Source: Thermococcus eurythermalis
Lineage (GTDB): Archaea; Methanobacteriota_B; Thermococci; Thermococcales; Thermococcaceae
Assembly (NCBI RefSeq): GCF_000769655.1
Contig: NZ_CP008887.1
Span: 372,001 to 436,000 of the forward strand
DNA: 64,000 nucleotides
Direction: 5' to 3'
In this document: in pieces, positions 8,448 through 16,836 of the stretch
How the letters are laid out: each line of letters opens with the position of its first letter
How positions within the stretch are numbered: position 1 is the first letter of the stretch
The notes under the pieces: generated by a model
Seen by the model: only the letters and a program-made list of their open reading frames with translations
The model's database searches: none
Told to the model about the DNA's origin: nothing
Translations under genes and position numbers: made by a program

Positions 8448-8960
8448 TCAACCCTCGAGCACGTCCTTATACTTGCTCTTCCGCACGAGCTCTTTAACTC
8501 TCTCAAGCCCTGTCAGGTAGGCTTCGTCCCTGGTTCCCTTCAGGTACTCCTCGAGGAATTCCAGGGCGGCTTTAACATACTCCCTGACTTCGACTCTCTC
8601 CCTACCGACAAACCGCTCGTTTTCGAAGGCTTCAATAAGCAGGTAATCGCCCTCCTTCCTGAACACCACGGGAGAAATCGGCTCGTAAGTGCCAAAACCC
8701 ACCTCGAGCTTTCCGCCCCTGCAGTTCCTTCTTATCACCCTCCTCTCGTCCTCCTCGAACTTTTCAAGCACGTAGGGAATTTCATCGCATGACGAGACTG
8801 CAAAGGTTACTGTGGCGAGGATTGCCGCCAGCGCCTGCACAATGTAGCAGAGCGCCAATACAAACTCTTTTCCGTTAACCTCCACCTCGATCTCAGCCCC
8901 AAATCCTTCGGATTCCTCCAGCTCTTCAAGCGAGGTATCAACCGAGAACTTAACCGGCAT
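8448..8960 (-). CDS. Small membrane protein next to toxin-like gene
   Basis: A 170-residue protein of unknown family. The start is ATG 8960 behind GGGGGTGGT; the in-frame GTG at 8969 lies inside that site. A hydrophobic segment at about residues 33-55 (LALCYIVQALAAILATVTFA) predicts one membrane helix, after an acidic N-terminus. The C-terminal half is charged and helical (YVKAALEFLEEYLKG). It is the first gene downstream of the secreted nuclease-like protein, the usual position of an immunity gene in polymorphic toxin loci; that role is an inference from order only. Confidence 0.65.
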   Translation of the reverse strand: MPVKFSVDTSLEELEESEGFGAEIEVEVNGKEFVLALCYIVQALAAILATVTFAVSSCDEIPYVLEKFEEDERRVIRRNCRGGKLEVGFGTYEPISPVVFRKEGDYLLIEAFENERFVGRERVEVREYVKAALEFLEEYLKGTRDEAYLTGLERVKELVRKSKYKDVLEG

Positions 8961-9006
8961 TAAGACCACCCCCGGCTTTTTCTTTAAAAAATTTAAAGGT
9001 GGCGGG

Positions 9007-10008
9007 TCAATCCAAGTAAGCTGTGATAAATTTGTAAATTCCCCGTGCTCTATCGTACGATAGGACGACTCTAACCTTCCTGCCTATCCACTTGCCCCTA
9101 AAATATCCGAACCTCTTTTCGACCACGAACTTGCGGGGAGTGTGCTCGGGGTCACTGCAGTCAATTCTTCCTTTCTTGATTGTTTCTCCGATTAAGGAAA
9201 GAATGAAGTCTGCGCTCCAGTCAGAGGGAAAGACTGTCAGTTTTCCTTTTTTGCCCAGCCTCTGTCTTAGAATGTGCCGTTTAATAAAATGAACTGCCCC
9301 ATATTTGTCGTTACCTTTTTCAATGATGACGTCTCCTTCTGGGAAGTAACTACCACAGGCATATCTTCCCCTGAACTTTACCCGAAAGTTCTTGTACTGC
9401 TTGTCAAACTCTTTTGCAAGCTTCTTCGCCTTGTTAGCGTCCCATCCGTTGAGATATGCCTGTGCAAGGAGTTTGCCGTATTCCTTCGGGCTGAATAAGT
9501 CCTCAACGGCCTTGACCTCGTCCCTGGTTATTGTGATGATGGGCTTCACTATGACGGCTTCCTTTTTGAGGCCCCACCATTTCTTCTTAACGTAACCGTA
9601 ACCAATCTCTGCTTTACTCCCCCAGAAGTTCATCTTAACGCCTTTCGCCAGTTCCTGATTACCGTCCTTAATCTTGTCAGGAATCTCGCTTACGAAGGCC
9701 TCGGTGAACTCGCTGACGGGTTTCGAATACACGTACTTGGCAATGGCCGCGACAATGCTCCCTATGGCCACTATCCAGCCAATACCCGGGACAAAGACCT
9801 CAAGGAAAGGCTCCACAACAACAGTGGCGCCTCCGAACTGTGGCTGAACCTCACCCCCCGGCCCCTTCTCAGGACTGAACTCCTGTGGAACTTTTACAGT
9901 GCCGTTCGCCGTCGCGTTAACGAAGCTTGCCGCGGCGCTCGCTCCCCTGAGGGCCATCCCAAGGAAGAGCACCACCAAAGCCACGGCGAGAAACCGCTTC
10001 CAGCCCAT
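9007..10008 (-). CDS. Secreted protein with C-terminal EndoU/CdiA-CT-like nuclease domain (candidate polymorphic toxin)
   Basis: A 333-residue protein with a Sec-type signal peptide at residues 1-26 (KRFLAVALVVLFLGMAL then ASA) and a second hydrophobic segment at about 75-100. The start is ATG 10008 behind GGAGGTGACT, not the earlier in-frame GTG-region start at 10119. The last hundred residues contain AVHFIKRHI, TVFPSDWSADFIL, an ETIKKG helix and the end RGIYKFITAYLD. That order (His-rich segment, FP..W, helix, terminal ITAY) recalls BECR-fold RNase toxins such as bacterial EndoU and CdiA-CT domains. This fold call is from memory of the pattern and needs a profile search. It heads a minus-strand cluster with an orphan copy of its own C-terminus. 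Confidence 0.7.
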   Translation of the reverse strand: MGWKRFLAVALVVLFLGMALRGASAAASFVNATANGTVKVPQEFSPEKGPGGEVQPQFGGATVVVEPFLEVFVPGIGWIVAIGSIVAAIAKYVYSKPVSEFTEAFVSEIPDKIKDGNQELAKGVKMNFWGSKAEIGYGYVKKKWWGLKKEAVIVKPIITITRDEVKAVEDLFSPKEYGKLLAQAYLNGWDANKAKKLAKEFDKQYKNFRVKFRGRYACGSYFPEGDVIIEKGNDKYGAVHFIKRHILRQRLGKKGKLTVFPSDWSADFILSLIGETIKKGRIDCSDPEHTPRKFVVEKRFGYFRGKWIGRKVRVVLSYDRARGIYKFITAYLD

Positions 10009-10307
10009 GCAGTCACCTCCAGTATCGTTCAGTTGGATAACAAATCCAAAACTTAAAGAGTTTACTGTTTTAAGTATTGTCACGGGAATGTAAATTGGAA
10101 ATACATTACTACTCCACAAAAATTCAATTACATCCCCAGAACAGCACAGTTAAAGGGGCTCCAAAGAGATTAATAGCCAACCAGAAAATCGGAAAATAAA
10201 AACCAGCCAAAGGAACCCATTTGCATGTTTACGAACTTAATGGAAATGCAGGGCTCACCCTTCCTCGCATCATCATAAATCAGAAAGGAGAACGCCGATC
10301 ATCGCCC

Positions 10308-10760
10308 TCAGACTTCTTCTTTTACCGTGACAAATGAGACCATTGTTACTGTCTGATCTATGCCCTTTATCTCCCTGAGCCTGTCCACGACTATCTTTCC
10401 TATCTCCTCAGCGTTCGGTGCGCGAACTTTTATTAGCAAGTCCCACTCACCGGCAACGATGTGGACCTCATAGACGCCCTCAAGGGCAGCGACCCTCTCG
10501 GCTACTTCCCTCTGAGTGAGCCCCGAATCAGGGTCGTAGCGCGCCAGTATGAAGGCTGTCGTTCCCAGGTCAAGTTTCTTGTAGTTGGGCTTAACCGTGA
10601 ACTTCTCGATTATCCCTTCATCAACCAGCTTCTTTATCCTGTAGTGCACTGTCGTCCTCGGGATGCCAAGTTTCTTGCTCAGAGATGCTATGTTCTCCCT
10701 GGCGTTTTCCTTAAGTTCCCTCAACAACCTTATGTCTGTAGCATCAAGCGAACTCGCCAT
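10308..10760 (-). CDS. Lrp/AsnC-family transcriptional regulator
   Basis: A 150-residue Lrp/AsnC regulator. The N-terminal helix-turn-helix (LDATDIRLLRELKENAR ... IPRTTVHYRIKKLVDEG, residues 5-50) is followed by the RAM-type effector domain with EVHIVAGEWDLLIKVRA, whose glycines form the ligand-binding turn. These proteins form dimers to octamers and usually respond to amino acids. The start is ATG 10760 behind AAGGGGATC. It faces a 168-base stretch after the toxin-like cluster in which I see no gene. Targets cannot be read from the sequence. Confidence 0.93.
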   Translation of the reverse strand: MASSLDATDIRLLRELKENARENIASLSKKLGIPRTTVHYRIKKLVDEGIIEKFTVKPNYKKLDLGTTAFILARYDPDSGLTQREVAERVAALEGVYEVHIVAGEWDLLIKVRAPNAEEIGKIVVDRLREIKGIDQTVTMVSFVTVKEEV

Positions 10761-10816
10761 CGCGATCCCCTTTTGTCATTATTACAATTCACACCGTGAT
10801 AATTGGAATGATTTCA

Positions 10817-11371
10817 TTATTTAAGGTTTTCCTTTAACCAAGTTGCAAAAGCGTGCAACGCCCTGCCCCTGTGAGATATCCTGTTCTTTTCGTCCGTTGT
10901 CATTTCGGCAAAAGTTCGGTCGAAACCTGAAGGTCTGAATATGGGATCGAACCCGAATCCACCGGTTCCCCTCGGCTCCTCGGTTATAACACCATCCACC
11001 CTGCCCTCAAAAATGTGAAGCTCACCGTCCCAGTACGCCACGATGCTCTTGAAATAGGCCCTCCTGTCCTCAATGCCCCCCATAAGCTTCAGGATACCGT
11101 TTATTCCAAGAGTTTTGTAGACGTAGGCAGAATAAACCCCCGGAAAACCGTTAAGGGCCGAAATAAACAGGCCCGAATCATCTATGAAGAAAGGACCCTC
11201 AACTCTCTCCGCCAGCCATTTTACCCCGTAGTCCGCCACCTCCTCGAGGGAATCCGCCTGTATCTCTGGATACTCAACCTTCAGCTGGTAGACTTCCAAC
11301 CCAACGCTGGCAAGGTACCTCCTGGCCTCCTCCACCTTACCAGGATTTGAAGTTATAAAAGCAACCCTCAT
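10817..11371 (-). CDS. rdgB: XTP/dITP diphosphatase (Ham1/RdgB)
   Basis: A house-cleaning nucleotide pyrophosphatase that hydrolyses dITP, ITP and XTP to monophosphates and keeps deaminated purines out of nucleic acids. The 184-residue length is typical. Visible family motifs are the N-terminal [12 protein letters not shown] for triphosphate binding, DDSGLFI with the metal-binding acidic residues, [11 protein letters not shown], and the C-terminal [11 protein letters not shown]. The ATG at 11371 follows a GGTGG-type site. Confidence 0.95.
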   Translation of the reverse strand: MRVAFITSNPGKVEEARRYLASVGLEVYQLKVEYPEIQADSLEEVADYGVKWLAERVEGPFFIDDSGLFISALNGFPGVYSAYVYKTLGINGILKLMGGIEDRRAYFKSIVAYWDGELHIFEGRVDGVITEEPRGTGGFGFDPIFRPSGFDRTFAEMTTDEKNRISHRGRALHAFATWLKENLK

Positions 11372-11418
11372 CGAACCACCGTAGAAAGGTATAAGGAAAG
11401 TCCTAAAAAAGTATGGCT

Positions 11419-11907
11419 TCAGTCGATCTTGTAGCCTATCTTCTCCACGAGCTCCCTGCGCTCCTTCCTCTGCTCCTCGGTCTCTATTTTGTTGGCCGCC
11501 TTGCCGTCAACAACTCCAAGGACGCTCCGTCCAAGGTCGGTCTCGGCGACGATGACCTGGAACGGGTTCTCGCTGGCGCCGTAGACCATGACCACAGCTG
11601 GGTGGTTCTTGACGGTGTTCAGGACGTTTATCGGGAAGGCGTTCTTCATCAGGATGACGAAGACATGGCCCGCGCCGATTTTCACGGCGTTCTTTGCGGC
11701 GAGCTCTTCAAGCTCCTTGTCGTTTCCGGTGTAGCGCGTGAGCTGGGGCTTGGCTTCGTTCATTGCTATGCCGAACTTTATCCCTGGAACAGCCGTGAGA
11801 AGGGCCCTCGCAAGGTCGTCAACCGTGAATATCGAGAAGTTACCCTGTCCGATTATGACCTCCACGCCCTCGGGCTTTTCAATGTCAACGACTTCAATCT
11901 TCACCAT
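11419..11907 (-). CDS. Adenosine-specific kinase-family protein
   Basis: A 162-residue protein matching the archaeal adenosine-specific kinase family (COG1839 by memory). Recognisable segments are [19 protein letters not shown], a [18 protein letters not shown] region, and [17 protein letters not shown]. The family forms small globular trimers and is reported to bind AMP and phosphorylate adenosine. The start is ATG 11907 behind GGTGGTGG; the GTG at 11916 falls in the ribosome binding site. It is divergent from an Lrp-like regulator across 81 bases. Confidence 0.85.
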   Translation of the reverse strand: MVKIEVVDIEKPEGVEVIIGQGNFSIFTVDDLARALLTAVPGIKFGIAMNEAKPQLTRYTGNDKELEELAAKNAVKIGAGHVFVILMKNAFPINVLNTVKNHPAVVMVYGASENPFQVIVAETDLGRSVLGVVDGKAANKIETEEQRKERRELVEKIGYKID

Positions 11908-11988
11908 GGCCACCACCGGAAGAATTTAATAACCGAGGGGATATAACTTTTTCCGAGGGGTAATTTTTCAACTGCGGTGGTGCCGCGA
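11908..11988. promoter_or_regulatory. Divergent promoter region with repeated ccgagggg element
   Basis: The 81 bases between the divergent adenosine-kinase-like and Lrp-like genes hold two direct copies of ccgagggg (starting at 11932 and 11953), with gatataact between them as a likely TATA element for the plus-strand gene. attaaatt near 11925-11932 could serve the minus-strand gene. The repeats could be regulator binding sites. Confidence 0.4.
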
Positions 11989-12909
11989 ATGGGCGAGGTT
12001 AAACAAGATGAAATCGAATTCCTCGCGGAGCTTCTGAGTAAGTACCCCCTCGAAAGCCTCAGAAAAATAGCCTCGACCGAGGGGATAGACTATTACAGAC
12101 TGAAGAGAATTTACGACCGCTATTACGGTAAATACCTTGTCATCAGTGCCACATACAACATACGGCGTATCGGACTGAAGAGCTTTGTCGGATTTCTCAG
12201 CGTCCCGGCCGAAAGGCTTATGGAAGTCGCCGTTAGGATGACAAAAAACCCCTTCATCGGCTACGTTAACCCGGCGTTCGGGTTCAAGAACGGCCTGTCA
12301 ATCATCTTCTACGTCCCGAAAGACCAGGTGAATGATATAGACGAGATGCTCGCCAAATATTCCGATGACTTTGAATACTACGAGGTCTGGGCGTATCCAC
12401 CCCCCGAAAAGCCCAGAGAGTGGGGAGACTGGGAGCTGGGCCACGACTACGCGGTCCTGATGGACATCTTGAAATGGGACGCACGGACGCCGATAAAGCG
12501 AATAGCAGAGCGGCTCGACAAGACGAGACCAACGATAAGGTACATGATAAACAGGCTCAGGGAGAAGAAAATCCTCACCGGGTTCTCCCCCATGGTGGAT
12601 ATGAACGTCCACGACAGGGGCGTTATTGGAATATCAAGCGAAATAAAAGAAGACGTCCTGAACAGGTTCAAAGAGTACGAAATCATGGCAGGATACCTCC
12701 CGGGCAGGGGCTACCTCCTTGAATGGTTCTTCTCATCGAAGGAGGACATGGGGGGAAAGGTTCTGGAGTTCAGCGCCTACGTAGAAAAGCTCCTGATAGA
12801 GTACTTTGAACCGAGCTTCAAAGAGCTTAATGACGGCAACAAAAAGACAGCGTTCCAGAGAATGGTAAAAGAAGACGGAAGCGGCTACCGCTCGATCCTA
12901 GAGTTTTAG
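11989..12909 (+). CDS. Lrp-like transcriptional regulator, long form
   Basis: A 306-residue protein that appears to contain two helix-turn-helix regions. One is N-terminal (SLRKIASTEGIDYYRLKRIY). The other, at about residues 150-200, is a clear AsnC/Lrp-type domain (LMDILKWDARTPIKRIAERL followed by TRPTIRYMINRLREKKIL). The rest resembles effector-binding halves, so it may be a tandem Lrp duplication. The start is ATG 11989 behind GGTGGTG; the upstream in-frame GTG 11977 lies in that site. Its end overlaps the convergent SPASM gene by four bases. Confidence 0.78.
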   Translation: MGEVKQDEIEFLAELLSKYPLESLRKIASTEGIDYYRLKRIYDRYYGKYLVISATYNIRRIGLKSFVGFLSVPAERLMEVAVRMTKNPFIGYVNPAFGFKNGLSIIFYVPKDQVNDIDEMLAKYSDDFEYYEVWAYPPPEKPREWGDWELGHDYAVLMDILKWDARTPIKRIAERLDKTRPTIRYMINRLREKKILTGFSPMVDMNVHDRGVIGISSEIKEDVLNRFKEYEIMAGYLPGRGYLLEWFFSSKEDMGGKVLEFSAYVEKLLIEYFEPSFKELNDGNKKTAFQRMVKEDGSGYRSILEF

Positions 12910-13832
12910 AGGGATATCAGGCAGTACTCCATGCCGTCTATCTCGCCCGTCGCCTGATACTCAAGGGCCCTGCAGTCGTGGCAGATGTATTTGAACGGAC
13001 ATGTGGCGCAGGTGGGTATGTTGTCCTTCGTCATTCTCCAGAACGACCTAAGCCTCTTTTTCCTCAAAGTCTCCTTGAGTGTCATTCTGGTAAGGTCGCC
13101 TGCGACGTAGTTCCTCAGGAGCGGGCAGGGCAGAACGTAGCCGTCAGCGGTGACCGCGACGGTTCCGGAGAGGCAGTCGTGGTACTTCTCCGCACTGGGG
13201 TTGTATATCCTGCGGAGCTCAATGACGTTGAAGTTGAGCCTCCTGGCCGAACCCGGGAAGAGGACGTCAACGTAGACTTCGCCTCTGAAACTGCCTGAGA
13301 GCAGCCCGGTGCGGAAGTCTTCAGGGGCCACCATTATGAGGGCGCCGTGGAGCCAGGGGTAAGCCGAGAGCTCATCGAGGGTGTGCTCTGGGTAGCTGAG
13401 CTCCGCGATGAAGTTGACGCCCTCAACCGGGGTAACCTTGTCGAGGTCATCAAAGAGGACAACCGCGTAGACCTCAGGGAACTCAAGCTCGCTCGCGAAC
13501 ACCGAGAGGGCAAGGAGCGTCTCAACGTTGTCGTAGTTGGTAAGCCACACTTCTTTTCCGCCCAACTTCCGGAACTCAAGGAGTATCTCTTTCATTCTCT
13601 CAATGCTCAGCGGCTCCCTGCGGAGAATGAACCTGTTGTTGCCAATGCAGCCGATTGAACGGGGGATGCCCTCAACCTCGGAGAACTTTCCCTTACCCGC
13701 GCCGAGCTGGAGTATGAGCCTCTCAAGCTTTCCGTTGCTGGTTTTATTCGACCAAGGAGGCTTCGCGACGCTCACCACAGACTGGGACTGAAAAACCTCG
13801 CCAGCCGAACCAGCACAAACGGCCTTCTCCAT
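12906..13832 (-). CDS. SPASM-domain protein lacking the radical SAM cysteine motif
   Basis: A 308-residue protein. The C-terminal SPASM domain is intact: HDCLSGTVAVTADGYVLPC, then CATCPFKYICHDC and a final GMEYC, giving seven cysteines for auxiliary iron-sulfur clusters. Upstream, where a radical SAM CX3CX2C motif should be, there is only IGCIGNNRFIL with one cysteine, although the following layout (LSIERMKEILLEFRKLGGKEVWLTN) still looks like a radical SAM barrel. So it is either a degenerate enzyme or a cluster-carrying partner. SPASM proteins act in peptide and protein modification; no precursor peptide is visible beside it. The start is ATG 13832. Confidence 0.75.
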   Translation of the reverse strand: MEKAVCAGSAGEVFQSQSVVSVAKPPWSNKTSNGKLERLILQLGAGKGKFSEVEGIPRSIGCIGNNRFILRREPLSIERMKEILLEFRKLGGKEVWLTNYDNVETLLALSVFASELEFPEVYAVVLFDDLDKVTPVEGVNFIAELSYPEHTLDELSAYPWLHGALIMVAPEDFRTGLLSGSFRGEVYVDVLFPGSARRLNFNVIELRRIYNPSAEKYHDCLSGTVAVTADGYVLPCPLLRNYVAGDLTRMTLKETLRKKRLRSFWRMTKDNIPTCATCPFKYICHDCRALEYQATGEIDGMEYCLISL

Positions 13833-13862
13833 CACCGCTCACCGGGAGCAGGTACGAAGGAC

Positions 13863-13911
13863 GGATATATATACTTTTTCTATTCGGATTTTGCTGACTA
13901 TTGAGAATAGT
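13863..13911 (-). promoter_or_regulatory. Promoter of the SPASM gene with upstream dyad
   Basis: On the minus strand an unusually strong TATA-like run, agtatatatatcc (13863-13875), lies about 30-40 bases before the start codon. A perfect dyad ACTATT-gag-AATAGT (13897-13911) sits just upstream of it, a position where archaeal activators or repressors bind. Confidence 0.5.
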
Positions 13912-13930
13912 ATGCAAAAAGTGGAGAAAG

Positions 13931-14356
13931 TCAGACTGGAACCTGCCTGTCTCCCTCAATCCAGAACGTGCCCTCATCTGTCACTTCCTTCTTCCACACC
14001 GGAACCCTCTTTTTGACCTCGTCCAGCGCCCAGGAGCAGGCCTCAAAGGCCTCCTTCCTGTGCTTTGCACTGGCCACTATGAGTATTGTGTCTTCCCCAA
14101 CCGGGAGCTCGCCGTAGCGGTGCCATATGAGCATGTCCAGAATCGGAAACTTCTCAAGGGCCTCCTTTCTTATCCTCTCCATCTCGGCCTCGGCCATCTC
14201 AGGATAGGCCTCGTAAATGAGCTTCTCAACCCTCCTGCCGTGGCTCTCGTTCCTGACCTGACCTAGAAAGACCACGTACGCCCCGCTCTCAGGGATACGG
14301 AGAAGGCTTATCGCTTCATCAACGCTGAAGGGCTCCTTTGTCAGCTTGACTTTCAT
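13931..14356 (-). CDS. moaE: Molybdopterin synthase catalytic subunit MoaE
   Basis: A 141-residue MoaE, the large subunit of molybdopterin synthase, which inserts sulfur from MoaD thiocarboxylate into precursor Z. Family signatures are GAYVVFLGQVRNESHGR, LIYEAYPEMAEAEM, WHRYGELPVGED and the C-terminal PVWKKEVTDEGTFWIEG with the catalytic lysine. The start is ATG 14356 behind GGGGAT. MoaD and the MoeB-like activating enzyme are about 1 kb away on the same strand, separated by a plus-strand lipoprotein gene. The cofactor is tungsto- or molybdopterin in these organisms. Confidence 0.95.
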   Translation of the reverse strand: MKVKLTKEPFSVDEAISLLRIPESGAYVVFLGQVRNESHGRRVEKLIYEAYPEMAEAEMERIRKEALEKFPILDMLIWHRYGELPVGEDTILIVASAKHRKEAFEACSWALDEVKKRVPVWKKEVTDEGTFWIEGDRQVPV

Positions 14357-14426
14357 GCCTAATCCCCTGGGAAGATAAGCCCGGAAGGTTTAAAGTTTTA
14401 GTTCCAGAGCAGATGCCGGTGAAAGC

Positions 14427-15236
14427 ATGAGGAAGCTTACGGTGCTGATACTCGTGCTTATTGTAGTCTCGGCGGGGTGCATTGGAGGGGACACTTCCCA
14501 GCCCCAGACTTCAAAGGCAGACGGGGAGACAACAAGCCCACAGAGCCCCATCAAAACCGGCTCCGAAAAGGAGAACACCCCGATTGACCCTGTGAAGGCC
14601 TTGGAAGAAATAAAGCAGTACTCCTACGCCGAGGATGCCAGTGTTGAGCTGGACATGGAGATGAAGTCCGGAAACTTCACACAGGAAGCAAACTTCACCA
14701 TGATAATAGAGGAGATGGGGTACGTGGACTTTGAAGAGAAGAAGGCCAAGATTATGACAACGACGACCACACTGCCAGACAACGTGACGTTCAATATGAG
14801 CCTGGTTGTTGTCGACGGAAAAGTCTACATCAAGGATATTGGTGAGAGGATTGCCAAAAACGATACTTCGTTCTGGCGCATCAACCCGGTTTCGGTTGCA
14901 AGGGAACTACTCAAACTCCAGCCGGTCGGCAACTACACAGAAAACGGAACACTTGTCCTCGTATATTCTGTTCCAGAGGAACTGATACTCCCGATGGCAG
15001 AGTTTTATTTCGCAACCCCCGACATGAACACCACCGTGACCGACGCGACCGCCGAGCTGTACTTCACCGATGAAGGGTTCACTGGAATGAAACTGACCTA
15101 CGGAATCATCGCCACCACTACGGCAGAAGACATAAGCGGGGAAATAATAGAAGTCACCGAGAGGGGCTACTGGAAGGGGACAATAAAAATAACTTCCATC
15201 AACAAAAAAGAAGAAGTTGAAGCCCCGTCTACCTGA
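14427..15236 (+). CDS. Secreted lipoprotein of unknown function
   Basis: A 269-residue protein with an N-terminal hydrophobic segment and lipobox VSAGC at residues 14-18, so it is probably lipid-anchored at the outer face of the membrane. After a Ser/Thr/Pro-rich linker (about 20-55) comes a beta-rich domain with many N-glycosylation sequons (NFT, NVT, NMS, NTT). The layout resembles archaeal LppX/LolA-like lipoproteins, but I cannot assign a function. The start is ATG 14427 behind GGTGAAA. Its end overlaps the convergent MoeB-like gene by eight bases. Confidence 0.75.
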   Translation: MRKLTVLILVLIVVSAGCIGGDTSQPQTSKADGETTSPQSPIKTGSEKENTPIDPVKALEEIKQYSYAEDASVELDMEMKSGNFTQEANFTMIIEEMGYVDFEEKKAKIMTTTTTLPDNVTFNMSLVVVDGKVYIKDIGERIAKNDTSFWRINPVSVARELLKLQPVGNYTENGTLVLVYSVPEELILPMAEFYFATPDMNTTVTDATAELYFTDEGFTGMKLTYGIIATTTAEDISGEIIEVTERGYWKGTIKITSINKKEEVEAPST

Positions 15237-15927
15237 GCTCAACGACGTCAAAGTTGTTGTAGGCCAGGTCAACCAGCAGGAGCCTGTTGAGAAGGGGCTC
15301 ACCGACCCCGGTCAGGAGCTTTATGACCTCCATCGCCTGTATTGAACCAATGACGCCGGCGGTGGCCCCGATTATCGGGAACTTCCCGCTTTTTTCTTTC
15401 ACACTGGGGAAAATCTCGCGCAGGCTCTTTGTTTTTCCGGGGACTATTGTCGTCACCTGGCCAAAAGTCCCCTCGACGGCACCGTGGACGAGGGGAATGC
15501 CCTTTCTCTGGGAGTACTCATCGAGCAGGAAGCGGGTCTCAAAGTTGTCGAGGCAGTCAACGATTACATCGACCCCCTCAAGGACTTCGTCAACGTTATC
15601 CTCACTCAGCCTCCCCACGAATGTCTCGATTTTTATATCGGAGTTGAAACGCTCCAGCTTCCACTTCGCGGAGAGGGGCTTCGGGTTCCTCGCCACGTCC
15701 TCTTCCCAGTGGAGTATCTGCCTGTTGAGGTTGCTGAGCTCGGGCTCCTGCTCGTCTATCAGGAGGAGTGTTCCCACCCCCGCGGCGGCCAGGTAGTAGG
15801 CCACAGGGCTTCCGAGACCGCCGACGCCAACCACCGCGACCTTCGCCCGTTTGAGCTTCTCCTGTCCCTCCGTTCCAAAAATCATTATCTGTCTGTCGTA
15901 CCTCTCCAGCTCCCTCTCGCTCAGCAT
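15229..15927 (-). CDS. moeB: HesA/MoeB/ThiF-family adenylyltransferase (E1-like)
   Basis: A 232-residue E1-like enzyme that adenylates the C-terminal glycine of small ubiquitin-fold sulfur carriers such as MoaD. The nucleotide-binding motif VVGVGGLGSPVAYYLAAAG and the SNLNRQILH segment are clear, as is DCLDNFETR with the metal-binding Asp. The zinc-binding CxxC pairs common in bacterial MoeB are absent (the region reads KFPIIGATAGVIG). The start is ATG 15927 behind GGTGGTT; the gene starts two bases after the stop of moaD, so the two are co-transcribed. Confidence 0.9.
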   Translation of the reverse strand: MLSERELERYDRQIMIFGTEGQEKLKRAKVAVVGVGGLGSPVAYYLAAAGVGTLLLIDEQEPELSNLNRQILHWEEDVARNPKPLSAKWKLERFNSDIKIETFVGRLSEDNVDEVLEGVDVIVDCLDNFETRFLLDEYSQRKGIPLVHGAVEGTFGQVTTIVPGKTKSLREIFPSVKEKSGKFPIIGATAGVIGSIQAMEVIKLLTGVGEPLLNRLLLVDLAYNNFDVVELR

Positions 15928-15928
15928 A

Positions 15929-16195
15929 TCAACCACCACTCACCGGCGGGAAGAGCGCCACGGCATCACCGTCCCGGAGAACCTCATCAAAGCGGGCATA
16001 GCGGCCGTTCAGGGAGACGTTGACGTCAGCTAAGTCGTCGTCCTCGGCAAAAACCTCGTTCTTCAGAACCGGGTGCCTCTCCTTGAGGATTTCTATCAGC
16101 TCTCTTATCGTTATTCCATCGGGAACCTCAAGCTCCTCCTCACTCTTACCAACGAGGGAGCGGTAGCGGGCAAAATACCTCACCTTGACCCTCAT
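15929..16195 (-). CDS. moaD: MoaD-type ubiquitin-fold sulfur carrier
   Basis: An 88-residue MoaD/ThiS/SAMP-like protein. It begins RVKVRYFARYRSLVGKSEEE and ends LFPPVSGG, with the diglycine needed for adenylation and thiocarboxylation. It supplies sulfur to molybdopterin synthase and in archaea may also be conjugated to proteins or used in tRNA thiolation. The start is ATG 16195 behind GGTGGTG. It is followed directly by its probable activating enzyme. Confidence 0.92.
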   Translation of the reverse strand: MRVKVRYFARYRSLVGKSEEELEVPDGITIRELIEILKERHPVLKNEVFAEDDDLADVNVSLNGRYARFDEVLRDGDAVALFPPVSGG

Positions 16196-16251
16196 CCACA
16201 CCACCGGAAGAAGTTGGGAGGAGAGTTAAAAAGGGTTGCTGGACGGCTTTG

Positions 16252-16764
16252 TCACCAAGGGACGCTCTTCCAGCCCATTTTGTAGGCAAAGTAGTTGGCG
16301 CCCCAGTGGATGAAGGGCGAAAATACGAGGAGGAAGATAATCTGCCCGCTGGAGAGAGTCTTAACAGGATAGGCGAAGGCAAGGGCGCTTATCAGGAAAC
16401 CGAGCTGGTCGAGGCCTATGGCCGGAGCACCGCGCGGGAGGTTTGCGCGCCTCTTGATGAAGCTCCCAACGAGGTCACCAAAGAGCGCACCGAATGAAAG
16501 CAGGAACGCGAGCTTTACCGCCGTCGGAAGGTCTCCGTAGAACCCAGGGGTTATGAAGTACTGGACTACACCAACGAGGGTCCCAATGGCAACTCCACCG
16601 ATGAAGCCCCGCCAGGTCTTTCCATCTCCAAGAATCCTCCGTCCGTCCCTCCACTTTCGCCCGCCGTCTATGGGCGGCCCTCCCCCCACGAGAACCGGGG
16701 AGGCGTTGGCAAAGTAGGCGGGAAGGATGTACCAGAACGCCCAGAACACGGATTCCAGCCCCAT
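16252..16764 (-). CDS. carS: CDP-archaeol synthase
   Basis: A 170-residue integral membrane enzyme that transfers CTP to 2,3-bis-O-geranylgeranylglycerol phosphate, giving CDP-archaeol for polar lipid synthesis. It matches the CarS family (formerly DUF46): PILPAYFANASPVL-like N-terminus, GGPPIDGGR, the DGRRILGDGKTWRG cytoplasmic loop, GALFGDLVGSFIKRR, and GLDQLGFLISAL. About five membrane helices are visible. The start is ATG 16764 behind GGTGGTGA. Confidence 0.95.
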   Translation of the reverse strand: MGLESVFWAFWYILPAYFANASPVLVGGGPPIDGGRKWRDGRRILGDGKTWRGFIGGVAIGTLVGVVQYFITPGFYGDLPTAVKLAFLLSFGALFGDLVGSFIKRRANLPRGAPAIGLDQLGFLISALAFAYPVKTLSSGQIIFLLVFSPFIHWGANYFAYKMGWKSVPW

Positions 16765-16836
16765 TTCACCACCAGAGGAATAAACTGGGAACCTTTTATA
16801 AGGGTTGGGGCTGGAATCCGAGACAGGGTGACAGGT

